Shown: positions 20,094 to 30,015, counted from the first letter of the stretch. The stretch: 64,000 nt of DNA from Rhodocyclaceae bacterium (GCA_023383815.1 JAHDYG010000006.1:1-64000); one strand, 5' to 3'. Numbers and translations are program-made. The notes: generated from the sequence alone by a model not told the origin.

Positions 20094-21971
20094 ATGCAGG
20101 TCGAACAGCTCGAGATCCTGGACTTCCTCCGCGGCCTGAGGCCGTTCGAATCCCTTCCGGCCGAGGTTCTGGAGTCGGTGGTCGCCCAGGTGGACGTGCG
20201 TTACTGCCGTGCGGGTGAGCCGATCGTCGTGTTCGGGGCACTGGCCGAACACTGGTACATCGTGCGCAGCGGTGCGGTCGAGATCTTCCGGCGCGGTGGG
20301 ACGCTCTACAACCGACTCACGGCAGGCGGCCATTTCGGCGAATTCGGGCTGCTGCGTAACGGACTCGTGCGCTTTCCTGCCACGGCGCTCGACGATACGC
20401 TGCTGTACCAGATCCCGCGCGAGACCTTCGTCGATCTGTTCGACCGTTTCGAAGCCTTTGCCGATTGCGTCGAGGTCGAGGACCGGACCCGCCTGCGTCA
20501 GGTCATGTCGCGCCGCGCAGAAGCAAACGACCTGCTCTCGGCCACTGTCGACAGCCTGGTCCATCGGGCGCCCGTGACGCTCGACAGCCGCGCGAGCGCC
20601 TACGAGGCCGCCCATCGCATGAGCGAGGAGTCCGTCTCGTCGCTGCTGATCGTCGACGCCAACCCCGATGTCCCCGAGCTGCCCCGGCTGGCAGGCATCC
20701 TGACCGACCGCGATCTGCGAACGCGCCTCATCGCGGCCGGCCTGCCGCCCGACACGCCGGTTGGCCGGATCATGAGTACGGAGGTGGTTTCGATCCACCA
20801 CAACCAGCTCGTCTTCGAGGCCATGCTCGGGATGCTGCGCCACAACGTGCACCATCTTCCAGTGCTCAAGGATCACCGGCCGATCGGCGTCGTCGCGCTG
20901 TCCGACATCATCCAGTACGAATCGCGCAACAGCCTGTTCGTGGTCGGGAGCATCTTCCGCCAGAACTCGACGGACGGGCTGGAAAGCCTGATTCCTGCGG
21001 TCCGTGCGTGCTTCGGACGGATGGTTGCCGAAGATGCCAGTTCGCAAATGATCGGGAGCGCGATGGCTGCGATCGGTCGCAGTTTCAAGCAACGCCTGCT
21101 CGAACTGGCCGAGGCGGAACTGGGGCCGCCGCCGGTGCCGTACTGCTTTCTTGCCCTGGGTTCGATGGCGCGTCAGGAGCAGTTCATCGTCACGGATCAG
21201 GACAACGCACTGATTCTCGATGACCGCTTCGAGCCAGCGCGTCACGATCGTTATTTCCAGGCCCTTGCGGCCTTCGTCAGCGACGGGTTGGCGCGCTGCG
21301 GCTACGAGTACTGCAGTGGCGGGATCATGGCAACGAACGAACGCTGGCGCCAGACGCGCAAGGGCTGGGAGCGCATCTTCCGCGACTGGATCGAACGGCC
21401 GACGCCCGAATCGCTGCTGCAGGCGGGAATCTTTTTCGATCTGGACGGCGTATGGGGCTGTACCGACTGGGCCGACCACCTGCGCGAGACGATCGTTCAC
21501 AAGGCCAGCGCAAGCTCGCGCTTTCTTGCCTGCATGGCCCGCAACGCGTTGCAGCGCACGCCGCCGCTGGGCTTTTTCAAGGAGTTCGTCGTCGAATCGG
21601 ACGGGCGCCAGAGCCGCACCATCAATATCAAGCGGCGCGGCACGGCGCCGCTCGCTGACCTGGTCCGCGTCCATGCCCTGGCGATCGGTTCGCAGGCACT
21701 CAACTCTTTCGAGCGCCTGCGCGACATCATCGACGCACAGATCCTGCCGCTTGGCCGCGGTCAGGATCTGTTCGATGCGCTCGAGTTCATCGCCATGGTC
21801 CGTGCCCGTCATCAGGCGCGCGCGCTCGAAGAGGGTCGCGATCCCGACAACAGCGTCGACCCCGGGCGGCTCTCCGAGTTCGAACAGAAGACCTTGCGCG
21901 ATGCCTTTCTCGTGCTCGGCAACGCGCAGAAATTCCTCAAGTACCGGTACCAGCCCGGACGGGCCAACTGA
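20094..21971 (+). CDS. cNMP-binding/CBS/DUF294 nucleotidyltransferase-like protein
   Basis: A 625-residue cytosolic protein with four parts in order: a cyclic-nucleotide-binding-like domain (about 8-125, with GGHFGEFGLLRNG), a pair of CBS domains (about 155-285), a DUF294 nucleotidyltransferase domain with GSMARQEQF and TDQDNAL (about 350-375), and the DUF294 C-terminal helical domain. The ATG at 20094 is used; a TTG 9 bp upstream is less likely. Proteins of this build are usually encoded beside an acetate-type symporter and a DnaQ-like exonuclease. Here the transporter is BCCT instead. A role in sensing nucleotides to control uptake is inference. Confidence 0.9.
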   Translation: MQVEQLEILDFLRGLRPFESLPAEVLESVVAQVDVRYCRAGEPIVVFGALAEHWYIVRSGAVEIFRRGGTLYNRLTAGGHFGEFGLLRNGLVRFPATALDDTLLYQIPRETFVDLFDRFEAFADCVEVEDRTRLRQVMSRRAEANDLLSATVDSLVHRAPVTLDSRASAYEAAHRMSEESVSSLLIVDANPDVPELPRLAGILTDRDLRTRLIAAGLPPDTPVGRIMSTEVVSIHHNQLVFEAMLGMLRHNVHHLPVLKDHRPIGVVALSDIIQYESRNSLFVVGSIFRQNSTDGLESLIPAVRACFGRMVAEDASSQMIGSAMAAIGRSFKQRLLELAEAELGPPPVPYCFLALGSMARQEQFIVTDQDNALILDDRFEPARHDRYFQALAAFVSDGLARCGYEYCSGGIMATNERWRQTRKGWERIFRDWIERPTPESLLQAGIFFDLDGVWGCTDWADHLRETIVHKASASSRFLACMARNALQRTPPLGFFKEFVVESDGRQSRTINIKRRGTAPLADLVRVHALAIGSQALNSFERLRDIIDAQILPLGRGQDLFDALEFIAMVRARHQARALEEGRDPDNSVDPGRLSEFEQKTLRDAFLVLGNAQKFLKYRYQPGRAN

Positions 21972-21985
21972 AGTCAGACGCGACC

Positions 21986-22750
21986 ATGCTGCACCTTGGA
22001 GACCTGCGCCGGAACACCGCGAAGCCAGCCGATTCGCCCTCCGAGGGCGCGGTTGCGGACTGGCCGGCACGATTTGCCGAACTGGCAGGCCAGGTTCGTG
22101 ATGCCCGGCTGCGGGACTTCTACGCGTGTCCGATTCCTGACGGAACGACTCCGCTCGAAGCGGTTCCGATGCTCGCGCTCGACGTAGAAACGACCGGCCT
22201 CGATCCGCTGCGGGACGAGATTCTCAGCATCGGTGCCGTTCCGATGGATGCCACCACCATCCGTGCGAGTGCGTCGCGCTACTGGATCGTGCGACCGCGT
22301 GCGCCGCTGAATCCGGAGTCGGTGACGATCCACGCGATCACCGATTCGCAGATCGCGTCGGCGCCGGATCTGGCTGACGTGATCGGGGAACTGCTCGCAC
22401 TGATGGCGGGGCGTATCGTGGTCGTGCATTGCCGCGAGATCGAGCGCGCGTTTCTCGATTCCGCGCTCAGGACGCGCCTCGGAGAAGGCATCGAGTTTCC
22501 GGCGATCGACACGATGGCGCTCGAGGCGCGGGTGTACCGACGGCGCCCGCGGGGATTTCTGGACCGGCTGCTGGGGCGCCGCGCCGAGGCGATTTCGATC
22601 CGGCTGGCCGACAGCCGCAGTCGTTACGGCCTGCCGCGCTACCGGGCCCACCACGCGCCGACCGACGCCCTCGCCACGGCAGAACTGCTGCAGGCGCAGC
22701 TTGCCCACCGCTACGCGCGCGATACGCCGCTCGGCATGCTGTGGAGCTGA
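21986..22750 (+). CDS. DnaQ-like 3'-5' exonuclease
   Basis: A 254-residue protein with a DEDDh exonuclease domain. Asp66 and Glu68 in LALDVETTGLD are the first catalytic pair. Further on are a conserved aspartate segment (PAIDTMALEARV) and the His/Asp pair in HHAPTDALATAEL near 226-238. About 50 residues precede the domain. It lies 14 bp downstream of the DUF294 gene and is probably co-transcribed. This kind of stand-alone exonuclease regularly accompanies DUF294 proteins and transporters in proteobacteria. Its substrate is unknown, and a replication proofreading role is unlikely. Confidence 0.88.
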   Translation: MLHLGDLRRNTAKPADSPSEGAVADWPARFAELAGQVRDARLRDFYACPIPDGTTPLEAVPMLALDVETTGLDPLRDEILSIGAVPMDATTIRASASRYWIVRPRAPLNPESVTIHAITDSQIASAPDLADVIGELLALMAGRIVVVHCREIERAFLDSALRTRLGEGIEFPAIDTMALEARVYRRRPRGFLDRLLGRRAEAISIRLADSRSRYGLPRYRAHHAPTDALATAELLQAQLAHRYARDTPLGMLWS

Positions 22751-22762
22751 GTCCGGCCCGAC

Positions 22763-24400
22763 TTACTCCAGGCCCTGGCTGGACAGATACTCTTCGTAGG
22801 TGCCGCGGTAGTCGGTGATCCGGCCGTCGAGGCTGATGTCCAGGATCCGGGTCGCGAGCGAAGAGACGAACTCGCGGTCGTGCGAGATGAAGATCAGCGT
22901 GCCGTTGAACTTCTCGAGGCCGGTGTTGAGCGACTCGATCGATTCCATATCGAGGTGGTTGGTCGGCTCGTCCATCAGCAGCACGTTGGGGCGCGAGAGC
23001 ATCAGCTTGCCGAACAGCATGCGACCCTGTTCGCCGCCCGAGATCACGTTGACCGGCTTCTTCACCTCGTCGCCGGAAAAGAGCAGGCGCCCGAGCGTGC
23101 CGCGGATCAGCGTCTCCAGATCCTCGCCGGTCGCGGCCGCGGTGACGCGGGCGTACTCGGCGATCCAGTCGGTGAGTTTCTGCGTGCCGGAGAACTCGGC
23201 CGAGTGATCCTGCGCGTAGTAGCCCGGCTTCGCCTTCTCGGCCCACTTGACGTGGCCCTTCTGCGGCTCAAGTCCGCCCAGCTCAGCGCCCACGAGGAGC
23301 TTCATCAGCGTCGTCTTGCCGACGCCGTTCTCGCCGATGATCGCAACCTTCTCGCCGGCTTCGATCGCGATCGAGAAGCGTTCGATCAGCGGCCTGTCCA
23401 TGCCCTCGTAGCCGAAGGACAGGTTTTCGACCTCGCAGGCGAGCCGGTGCAGCTTGTCCTTGTCGTCGTAGTCGAAGCGGATCCACGGATACTGGCGGCT
23501 GGAGGGCTTGACGTCCTCGGGCTTGAGCTTGTCGATGAGCTTCAGGCGGCTGGTGGCCTGCTTGGCCTTCGACTTGTTGGCCGAAAAGCGGCGCACGAAC
23601 TCCTGCAGATCCTGGATCTTCTCCTTGGCCCGTGCATTGGCGGCCTGCTGGCGCTGGCGTGCGAGCGTCGAAGCCTCCATGTAATCATCGTAGTTGCCGG
23701 CGTACACGGTGATCGTGCCGTAGTCGAGATCCGCCATGTGGGTGCAGACCTGATTCAGGAAGTGGCGGTCGTGCGAGATGATCACCATCGTCGAGTCGCG
23801 CTCGTTGAGCACGTTCTCCAGCCAGCGGATGGTGTTGATGTCGAGGTTGTTGGTCGGCTCGTCGAGCAGCAGGATGTCGGGATTCGCGAACAGCGCCTGG
23901 CACAGCAGCACCCGGAGCTTCCAGCCCGGCGCGACGTTCTTCATCGGCCCGTCGTGCAGTTCGGTGGCAATCCCCACCCCCAGCAGCAGTTCGCCCGCCC
24001 GGGCTTCGGCCGTGTAGCCATCGTACTCTCCGACCTTGCCTTCGAGCTCGGCGGCGCGCATGTAGTCGTCCTCGGATGCCTCCGGATTCGCGTAGATCGC
24101 GTCGCGCTCCTGGATCGCCGCCCACAGTTCCTCGTGGCCCATCATCACGACGTCGAGCACGCGCATCTCCTCGAAGCCGAACTGATCCTGGCGCAGGTAG
24201 GCCATGCGCTCCATCGGCTCCTTCGAGACGTTGCCCGCCGACGGCTCGAGCACCCCGCACAGGATCTTCATGAAGGTCGACTTGCCGGCGCCGTTCGCGC
24301 CGATCAGGCCGTAGCGGTTGCCCTCGCCAAACTTGACGGAGACGTTCTCGAACAGGGGCTTGGCCCCGAACTGCATTGTGATGTTGGCGGCGACGAGCAA
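22763..24400 (-). CDS. ybiT: ABC-F family ATPase YbiT
   Basis: A 545-residue cytosolic ABC-F protein with two ATPase domains and no membrane part, predicted to act on the ribosome. The first domain begins at residue 1 ([23 protein letters not shown]) with Walker [10 protein letters not shown] at about 34-42. The second has GENGVGKTT at about 355-363. Both carry the ABC-F signature DEPTNNLD or DEPTNHLD. The linker between them (about 240-320) is basic and helical. Similarity along the whole N-terminus points to YbiT rather than EttA, Uup or YheS. The gene is convergent with the exonuclease gene, 12 bp away. Confidence 0.93.
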   Translation of the reverse strand: MLVAANITMQFGAKPLFENVSVKFGEGNRYGLIGANGAGKSTFMKILCGVLEPSAGNVSKEPMERMAYLRQDQFGFEEMRVLDVVMMGHEELWAAIQERDAIYANPEASEDDYMRAAELEGKVGEYDGYTAEARAGELLLGVGIATELHDGPMKNVAPGWKLRVLLCQALFANPDILLLDEPTNNLDINTIRWLENVLNERDSTMVIISHDRHFLNQVCTHMADLDYGTITVYAGNYDDYMEASTLARQRQQAANARAKEKIQDLQEFVRRFSANKSKAKQATSRLKLIDKLKPEDVKPSSRQYPWIRFDYDDKDKLHRLACEVENLSFGYEGMDRPLIERFSIAIEAGEKVAIIGENGVGKTTLMKLLVGAELGGLEPQKGHVKWAEKAKPGYYAQDHSAEFSGTQKLTDWIAEYARVTAAATGEDLETLIRGTLGRLLFSGDEVKKPVNVISGGEQGRMLFGKLMLSRPNVLLMDEPTNHLDMESIESLNTGLEKFNGTLIFISHDREFVSSLATRILDISLDGRITDYRGTYEEYLSSQGLE

Positions 24401-24496
24401 TTTGGATCCTGATCTTCAGAGAAAACAAAGCCTTGCATTATACCCAATGCCCGCTGTTTCCGTCCGTTTCGGACCACCTTTCGATGCAGCCAGGCC

Positions 24497-25102
24497 TCAG
24501 CCGCCACGCTTCAGATCCATCAGCGGCACGACGCCGGGGATGTCGATGCGGGGGCGGCCGGGTTCCGGTTCGGCCAGTGGCTCGCACGGGCGCAGCGAGG
24601 CATGGCAGCGCTCGGTGAGCTGGTGGTAGGTGCGGGTGCCGTCGGTCTTCCAGTCCATCTCCTGCTCGGTGAGCGCGCGGATCACCTTTGCAGGCATGCC
24701 GGCGGCCAGCATCCGGGGCGGGATCTCCATGCCGGCCTTGACGAAGGCGCAGGCGGCAATCATCGCCTGTTCGCCGATGACTGCGTTGTCCATGACCACG
24801 GCGTTCATGCCGACCAGCGCGTTGCGGCCGACCCGGCAGCCATGCAGGATCGCGCCGTGACCGATGTGGCCATCGACCTCGACTACCGTGTCGATGTTCG
24901 GAAAGCCGTGCATGACGCAACAGTCCTGTACGTTGCAGGCTTCCTTGAGGATGATGCGGCCGAAGTCGCCGCGCAGGCTCGCAAGCGGCGCGACGTAGCA
25001 GCGCGCGCCAACGAGGACGTCGCCGATCAGAACGGCGTCGGGATGAACGAAGGCGCTGGGGTGGATCACCGGGCGCAGGCCGTCGATTTCGTAACAGGGC
25101 AT
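24497..25102 (-). CDS. paaY: PaaY hexapeptide thioesterase
   Basis: A 201-residue left-handed beta-helix protein of the gamma-carbonic-anhydrase-like group. Hexapeptide repeats run through about residues 14-150 (for example [19 protein letters not shown] and [29 protein letters not shown]). In phenylacetate catabolism PaaY hydrolyses dead-end CoA thioesters formed from the reactive ring-1,2-epoxide, protecting the CoA pool. It lies 97 bp downstream of paaN on the same strand, with a G/C-rich hairpin (CGGGCGG and CCGCCCG around 25127-25150) between them. Confidence 0.9.
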   Translation of the reverse strand: MPCYEIDGLRPVIHPSAFVHPDAVLIGDVLVGARCYVAPLASLRGDFGRIILKEACNVQDCCVMHGFPNIDTVVEVDGHIGHGAILHGCRVGRNALVGMNAVVMDNAVIGEQAMIAACAFVKAGMEIPPRMLAAGMPAKVIRALTEQEMDWKTDGTRTYHQLTERCHASLRPCEPLAEPEPGRPRIDIPGVVPLMDLKRGG

Positions 25103-25199
25103 GGGGTCGGATCCTCGGGTTCGCGCGGGCGGCCGACTGCATCCGCCCGGTGTCGCTCGCCCCGCCTTGGGCGCGAACCATCCGGCGGGGCACTTCGCC

Positions 25200-26864
25200 T
25201 TACTCGATGTGATAGCGCCGCTGCACGACGCGGAAGCGGTTCGCGACGAAGGCCGCGTCCGCGTAGGCGGCGTTGGCCGCCGGGTTCATGCCGACGCCGT
25301 GGAAATCCGAGAACGCACCGGACTGGTTGACGTACACGCCTGAGGTCAGGTTGATCGACAGCGCGACGCCGGCGCGCCAGCTTGCCTCGGTCATTGCGTC
25401 GATCACCGCGGGGCGGGTCGAGTAGATTCCCGCCGTGAGCGCACCGCGGGTTCGTACGATGCGTTCGGACAGCGCGATCGCCTCGGCGCTGTCCGCCACG
25501 CGGACGATAAAGGCGATCGGGCCGAAGCGCTCTTCCATGTAGGCGTCTTCGTCGGCGGCCTCGCAACGCAGCAGCACCGGCGTGCGGACTTCCGCCTGCG
25601 GAAACTCCGGATGCTCGATGCGCCGCGATGCGAGCACGACCTCGCCATGGCGGCCGGCTTCTTCGATGCGGTGCAGCGTCGCCGGTGACTGGATCGCGCC
25701 GAGCACGGCGGTCGCGACCGCGGGGTCGGCGAGCAGCGCGTCGATCGCTGCCGCGAGATCGGTGCAGATCTCATCGTAGCCCTTGTGGCCCTGATCGGTG
25801 TCGATGCCGCCGGCCGGGACGAAGATCGCCTGCGTCGTCGTGCACATCTGGCCCGAGTACAGGCAGAGCGTGAACGCGAGATTGCGCAGCATCCCCTTGT
25901 AGCGGTCGGTGGAGTCGATGAGGACGTGATTCACGCCCGCCAGTTCGGCGTAGAGCTGGGCCTGAACGGCGTTCTCCGCGAGCCACTGGCCGAATGCGCT
26001 GCTGCCCGTGAAGTCGATCGACTTCACCGCAGGGTGGGTCGCCAGCGTGCGCGTGTCGGCGGCATCCTGAACGACGGCGAGACTCACGAGGTTCGGATCC
26101 AGGCCCTGTTCGGCGAGCACCTCGCGTGCGATCCGGACCGACAGTGCGGCGGGCAGGATCGCGTTCTCGTGCGGTTTGACGATCACCGGATTGCCGGTTG
26201 CGAGGGCTGCGAAGAGGCCCGGGTAGGTGTTCCAGGTCGGGAAGGTGCTGCAGCCGATCACCAGCGCGACGCCGCGACCGACGATCTCGTAGTGCTTTCT
26301 CATGCGCAGCGGCGGGTTCTTGCCCTGTGGCTTCTCCCATTCGGCTTCGGCCGGGATGCGGCGCATCTCGTCCCAGGCGTACGCGACCGCCTCCAGGCCG
26401 CGATCCTGCGCGTGCGGTCCGCCGGCCTGGAAGGCCATCATCCAGCCCTGTCCCGAGGTCAGCATGACTGCGTGGGCGATCTCGAAGCTGCGCCGGTTGA
26501 TGCGCGCCAGGATCTCCAGGCACACACCGACCCGCCCGGCGGCGCCGAGGCGCTGCCACTGCGGCTGCGCCGCGACCGCCGCATCGATCAGCAACTGCGG
26601 TGCACAAACCGGATAGCGTATCCCGAGCTCGACTCCGTAGGGGAAGCGTTCGGGCGCGAGCCAACCCGTGCAGCCGGGCTGGTCGAGTTCGAACGCCTGA
26701 CCGAAGCAGGCTTCGACGGCGCGCTTGCCGTCCTCGCTGGCCGTCTCGCCATAGACCTTCGGGCTTGGCTGCTCGGGGTATGGGGTCCAGTAGCCGCGGG
26801 TCTGGATCGCGCTCAGGGCGGCTTCGAGAGTGTCGCGATGCTGGTCGAACAGGGGGGTGCTCAT
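25200..26864 (-). CDS. paaN: PaaN: aldehyde dehydrogenase of the paa pathway
   Basis: Oxidises the 3-oxo-5,6-dehydrosuberyl-CoA semialdehyde produced on ring opening. The 554-residue length is that of the PaaN form, which contains only the aldehyde dehydrogenase domain. The E. coli PaaZ form of about 680 residues also has a C-terminal MaoC-like hydratase, and that part is absent here. The catalytic cysteine is Cys341 in SGQMCTTTQ; an ELAGVNH segment and FTGSSAFG are typical. The start at 26864 has AGGAG 8 bp upstream; the open frame continues upstream without a ribosome site. It is transcribed away from paaG, sharing the divergent promoter region. Confidence 0.93.
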   Translation of the reverse strand: MSTPLFDQHRDTLEAALSAIQTRGYWTPYPEQPSPKVYGETASEDGKRAVEACFGQAFELDQPGCTGWLAPERFPYGVELGIRYPVCAPQLLIDAAVAAQPQWQRLGAAGRVGVCLEILARINRRSFEIAHAVMLTSGQGWMMAFQAGGPHAQDRGLEAVAYAWDEMRRIPAEAEWEKPQGKNPPLRMRKHYEIVGRGVALVIGCSTFPTWNTYPGLFAALATGNPVIVKPHENAILPAALSVRIAREVLAEQGLDPNLVSLAVVQDAADTRTLATHPAVKSIDFTGSSAFGQWLAENAVQAQLYAELAGVNHVLIDSTDRYKGMLRNLAFTLCLYSGQMCTTTQAIFVPAGGIDTDQGHKGYDEICTDLAAAIDALLADPAVATAVLGAIQSPATLHRIEEAGRHGEVVLASRRIEHPEFPQAEVRTPVLLRCEAADEDAYMEERFGPIAFIVRVADSAEAIALSERIVRTRGALTAGIYSTRPAVIDAMTEASWRAGVALSINLTSGVYVNQSGAFSDFHGVGMNPAANAAYADAAFVANRFRVVQRRYHIE

Positions 26865-26961
26865 GTCGGGACTCCTGTGAGGGGTAGGGACGCAACTCGG
26901 TTGCCGACATGCCAGAACGATTTCATGTTGCATCGCAGCAGGCTTGTCAAGCAAAAACTGG

Positions 26962-26991
26962 TTGTCTTTTGATCTGGCTCAAGATTACTAT
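26962..26991 (+). promoter_or_regulatory. possible sigma-70 promoter of paaG operon
   Basis: TTGTCT (26962-26967) and TACTAT (26986-26991) are separated by 18 bp. The -10 abuts the palindrome at 26991-27010, and the spacer contains the FNR-like site. Match by eye; the -35 is only moderate. Confidence 0.45.
26969..26982. promoter_or_regulatory. FNR/ANR-type box in paa divergent promoter
   Basis: TTGATCTGGCTCAA matches the FNR consensus TTGATNNNNATCAA at nine of ten specified positions. It lies between the likely -35 and -10 of the paaG promoter, a position from which an FNR protein would repress. The paa route needs oxygen, so anaerobic repression makes biological sense; that reading is inference. 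Confidence 0.6.
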
Positions 26992-27010
26992 TGAACGACG
27001 GGTCGGTCAA
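26991..27010. promoter_or_regulatory. probable PaaR operator
   Basis: TTGAACGAC and GTCGGTCAA form a 9-bp inverted repeat with one mismatch around a GG centre, directly after the likely -10 of the paaG promoter. A TetR-type regulator gene lies in the cluster at 35274, and TetR proteins often bind palindromes of this size overlapping the transcription start. Assignment to PaaR is inferred. Confidence 0.55.
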
Positions 27011-27125
27011 ACAATAAACGGCGGACCGCGAACGGTGCCCCGCAGGGCCCGTCCACAGGCGGTTTCAGCACGGCGACAGACCGGCGCGACACTACATCCC
27101 AACACAGAGACGACGGGGAAGATCC

Positions 27126-27944
27126 ATGCAGGATGAACTGGACTTGAACGGCGAGACGATCCGCCTGGACGTGGCGGATGGCGTTGCCACGCTGCTGCTG
27201 AACCGGCCTGACCGGCTGAACAGCTTCAACGATCTGATGCACGAGGAAGTCCGCGCCGCGCTCGCGCGCGTGCGCGAGGGGCGGGCCGCGGGTCGCGTGC
27301 GCGTGCTGGTGCTGACCGGGGCCGGGCGCGGCTTCTGCGCCGGCCAGGATCTGTCCGATCGCAGCGTCGCACCGGGCGAGGCGGTGCCTGATCTGGGCGC
27401 TTCGGTCGAGAAGAACTACAAACCGCTGGTGCTCAACCTGCGCAGCCTCGATCTGCCGGTCATCGCCGCGGTCAATGGCGTTGCCGCCGGCGCCGGTGCA
27501 AACCTGGCGCTCGCCTGCGATCTGGTGTTCGCGGCGCGCTCGGCGAGCTTCATCCAGTCCTTCTGCAAGCTCGGCCTGATTCCCGATACCGGCGGTACCT
27601 GGATCCTGCCGCGCCTGCTCGGACCGGCCCGCGCGCTCGGTCTGAGCCTGCTGGGCGACAAGCTTTCCGCCGAGCAGGCCGAGGCCTGGGGGCTGATCTG
27701 GAAATGCGTCGACGACGAGGCGCTGATGGCGACCGTGCGTGAAGTCGCCGCGCAACTCGCGCAGGGGCCGACCTTCGGCTACGCGCAGACCAAGCACGCG
27801 ATCTGGGCCAGCTCGACGCATGACTTCGAGGAACAGCTCGATCTCGAACGCAACCTGATGACGGTGTGCGGGCGCTCGAACGACTACCGCGAAGGGGTCG
27901 CCGCCTTCATCGAGAAGCGCGCACCGCGCTTCAAGGGAGACTGA
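27126..27944 (+). CDS. paaG: PaaG epoxyphenylacetyl-CoA isomerase
   Basis: A 272-residue crotonase-fold enzyme that isomerises ring-1,2-epoxyphenylacetyl-CoA to oxepin-CoA and moves double bonds in later intermediates. The oxyanion-hole segments GRGFCAGQDL (about 68-76) and NGVAAGAGANLALACDL (about 117-133) are present. The single acidic catalytic residue is Asp154 in KLGLIPDTGGTW, as in PaaG-type isomerases, rather than the glutamate pair of hydratases. This favours PaaG over PaaF. It is the first gene of the plus-strand paa operon, and its stop lies 3 bp before paaH. Confidence 0.93.
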   Translation: MQDELDLNGETIRLDVADGVATLLLNRPDRLNSFNDLMHEEVRAALARVREGRAAGRVRVLVLTGAGRGFCAGQDLSDRSVAPGEAVPDLGASVEKNYKPLVLNLRSLDLPVIAAVNGVAAGAGANLALACDLVFAARSASFIQSFCKLGLIPDTGGTWILPRLLGPARALGLSLLGDKLSAEQAEAWGLIWKCVDDEALMATVREVAAQLAQGPTFGYAQTKHAIWASSTHDFEEQLDLERNLMTVCGRSNDYREGVAAFIEKRAPRFKGD

Positions 27945-27947
27945 GGC

Positions 27948-29480
27948 GTGAGCGCGCCCCTTCCTTCCGACGCGAAAGTCCTGGTGATCGGAGCCGGGGC
28001 CATGGGCAGCGGCATCGCCCAGGTCGCCGCGAACGCCGGGCATCCCGTCTACCTCTACGACGTGCAGCCCGAAGCGGCGCAACGTGGCTGTGCGGCGATC
28101 GAACGCGATCTTGGCGCCCTGGTCGGGCGCGGCAAGCTCGACTCGCAGGCGGCGGTTGCGATCCTCGAGCGCGTGACCCCGGTCGCGACGCTGGCCGAAG
28201 CGCGCGATGCGGCGCTGGCGATCGAAGCCGTGGTGGAGGATCTCGCGATCAAGCAGGCGCTGCTGCGCGAGCTCGAATCCGTGCTCGGCGAGCATGCAAT
28301 CCTGGCCTCCAATACCTCCTCGCTGTCGATCACGGCGATGGCTGCCGCCCTCAAGCGGCGCGAGCGGCTGGCCGGCATGCACTTCTTCAATCCGGCCCCG
28401 CGCATGAAGCTCGTGGAGATCGTCTCGGGTCTGGAGACCGGCGCTGCGCAGGCAGCCTGCCTGCATGCGACCGCACGCGCCTGGGGCAAGATCGCCGTGC
28501 ATGTGAAGTCGACGCCGGGTTTCATCGTCAACCGCGTTGCACGTCCGTTCTACGCCGAGCCCCAGCGCGTGCTGGCCGAGGGCGCCGGGGAGCCGGCCTG
28601 TCTCGATGCGGTGCTACGCGAAGGCTGCGGGTTTCCGATGGGGCCGTTCGAACTGATGGATTTCATCGGCCACGACGTCAATTTTGCCGTCACGCGTTCG
28701 GTCTTCGACGCGTGCTTTGCCGATCGTCGCTATGTGCCCAGCCTGATCCAGCAGGAACTGGTCGCCGCCGGGCGGCTCGGGCGCAAGAGCGGTCGCGGGT
28801 TCTACGACTACTCGGAGGGCGCCGTGCGCCCGCTTCCGCGGGAGCTGACGCCCTGCGAGGGGCGCGGCCGGATCACCGTAGTCGGCGATCTCGGACCGGC
28901 GGCAGCGCTCATTGCGCGTTTCGAGGCGGCGGGGATCGAGGTGCGCCGCGATGCGGGCAGCGGCAGGGTCGGCTGGATCGAGATCGGCGAAGCGCGTCTC
29001 GCGCTGACGGATGGCCGGACGGCAACGCGGCGCGCGGTCGAGGACGACCAGGCGAATCTCGTGCTCTTCGATCTGTGTCTTGATTATGCGGCCACGCCGC
29101 GTCTGACCCTCGCCCCGGCTGACCCGTGCGGACGGGGCGCCTTCCATGATGTCGTGGGCACCCTTCAGCGCGCCGGTTTCAAGGTCGGCGTAATCGACGA
29201 TGTGGCCGGCATGCTGGCGCTGCGCACGATCGCGATGCTTGTCAACGAGGCCGCCGAGGTGGTCCTGCACGGCGTCGCGAGCGCGGCCGATGTCGACGCT
29301 GCGATGGTCCATGGCACCAACTATCCGCTGGGCGGGCCGCTCGCCTGGGCCGACCGGCTCGGCGCCGGTCCGGTCACGACGGCCTTGCGCCATCTGCGCG
29401 AACACTACGGCGAGGAGCGCTACCGCACTTCGCCCTTGCTACAGAGAAAGGCATTCAATGGGGAACCGTTTCATGAATAA
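27948..29480 (+). CDS. paaH: PaaH 3-hydroxyacyl-CoA dehydrogenase
   Basis: NAD-dependent dehydrogenase that oxidises 3-hydroxyadipyl-CoA to 3-oxoadipyl-CoA in the lower paa pathway. The 510 residues contain an N-terminal Rossmann fold with VIGAGAMGSGIAQ (about 13-25), the catalytic-histidine region GMHFFNPAPRMKLVEIV, and two C-terminal helical dimerisation domains (the second with GTNYPLGGPLAWAD). The start codon is GTG, 3 bp after the paaG stop. The end overlaps the start of paaI by 23 bp, or 8 bp if the second paaI start is used, so the two genes are coupled. Confidence 0.93.
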   Translation: MSAPLPSDAKVLVIGAGAMGSGIAQVAANAGHPVYLYDVQPEAAQRGCAAIERDLGALVGRGKLDSQAAVAILERVTPVATLAEARDAALAIEAVVEDLAIKQALLRELESVLGEHAILASNTSSLSITAMAAALKRRERLAGMHFFNPAPRMKLVEIVSGLETGAAQAACLHATARAWGKIAVHVKSTPGFIVNRVARPFYAEPQRVLAEGAGEPACLDAVLREGCGFPMGPFELMDFIGHDVNFAVTRSVFDACFADRRYVPSLIQQELVAAGRLGRKSGRGFYDYSEGAVRPLPRELTPCEGRGRITVVGDLGPAAALIARFEAAGIEVRRDAGSGRVGWIEIGEARLALTDGRTATRRAVEDDQANLVLFDLCLDYAATPRLTLAPADPCGRGAFHDVVGTLQRAGFKVGVIDDVAGMLALRTIAMLVNEAAEVVLHGVASAADVDAAMVHGTNYPLGGPLAWADRLGAGPVTTALRHLREHYGEERYRTSPLLQRKAFNGEPFHE

Positions 29481-29955
29481 GGCGGAATTCCGCGAAACAG
29501 CGGGTCTCGATCCGCAGGCCGTTGCCGAGCGGGTGCTGTCGGTGCTGGCCGAACGCGACACGGCGGCACGCAGCATCGGCGCGGTCTTCGAAAGCATTGG
29601 TCCGGGCCGGGCCAGGATCAGCATGACGGTGCGCGAGGACATGCTGAACGGCTTCGGCATCTGCCACGGGGGAATCATCACCGTGCTCGCCGACACGGCC
29701 TTCGCCTTTTCCTGCAACAGCTACAACGAAATGACCGTGGCCTCGGGCGTCAGCCTCGATTTCGTCACCCCGGGGCAACCCGGCGACGTGCTGACCGCCG
29801 AGGCGCGCGAGGTCTTCACGACCGGACGTACCGGGGTGTACGACATCGATGTGACCAACCAGAAGGGCCAGCTCGTCGCCGTGATGCGCGGCAAGTCGTA
29901 TCGCCTGAAGGGTCGCAGGATCGTGGATCTGGAAGTGGATGAATCCGTGAAGTAG
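29458..29955 (+). CDS. paaI: PaaI hot-dog thioesterase
   Basis: A 165-residue hot-dog-fold thioesterase that hydrolyses hydroxyphenylacetyl-CoA and similar dead-end products to free CoA. The family core CHGGIITVLADTAFAFSCNSYN carries the catalytic Asp. The start at 29458 has AGAAAGG upstream; a second ATG at 29473, with GGGGAA ahead of it, would give a protein five residues shorter. Both overlap the end of paaH. The C-terminal half shows TGVYDIDVTNQKGQLVAVMRGKSYR, as in E. coli PaaI. Confidence 0.92.
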   Translation: MGNRFMNKAEFRETAGLDPQAVAERVLSVLAERDTAARSIGAVFESIGPGRARISMTVREDMLNGFGICHGGIITVLADTAFAFSCNSYNEMTVASGVSLDFVTPGQPGDVLTAEAREVFTTGRTGVYDIDVTNQKGQLVAVMRGKSYRLKGRRIVDLEVDESVK

Positions 29956-30015
29956 GCACCGAAGCGGTCCGTCGAAACGGCCGCGACACAACAATCGCAA
30001 TGGAGGAGAGAGGAA

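Noticed and set aside
18840..22070. 1076-codon minus-strand frame
   Set aside because: It is antisense to the BCCT, DUF294 and exonuclease genes, all of which carry clear motifs.
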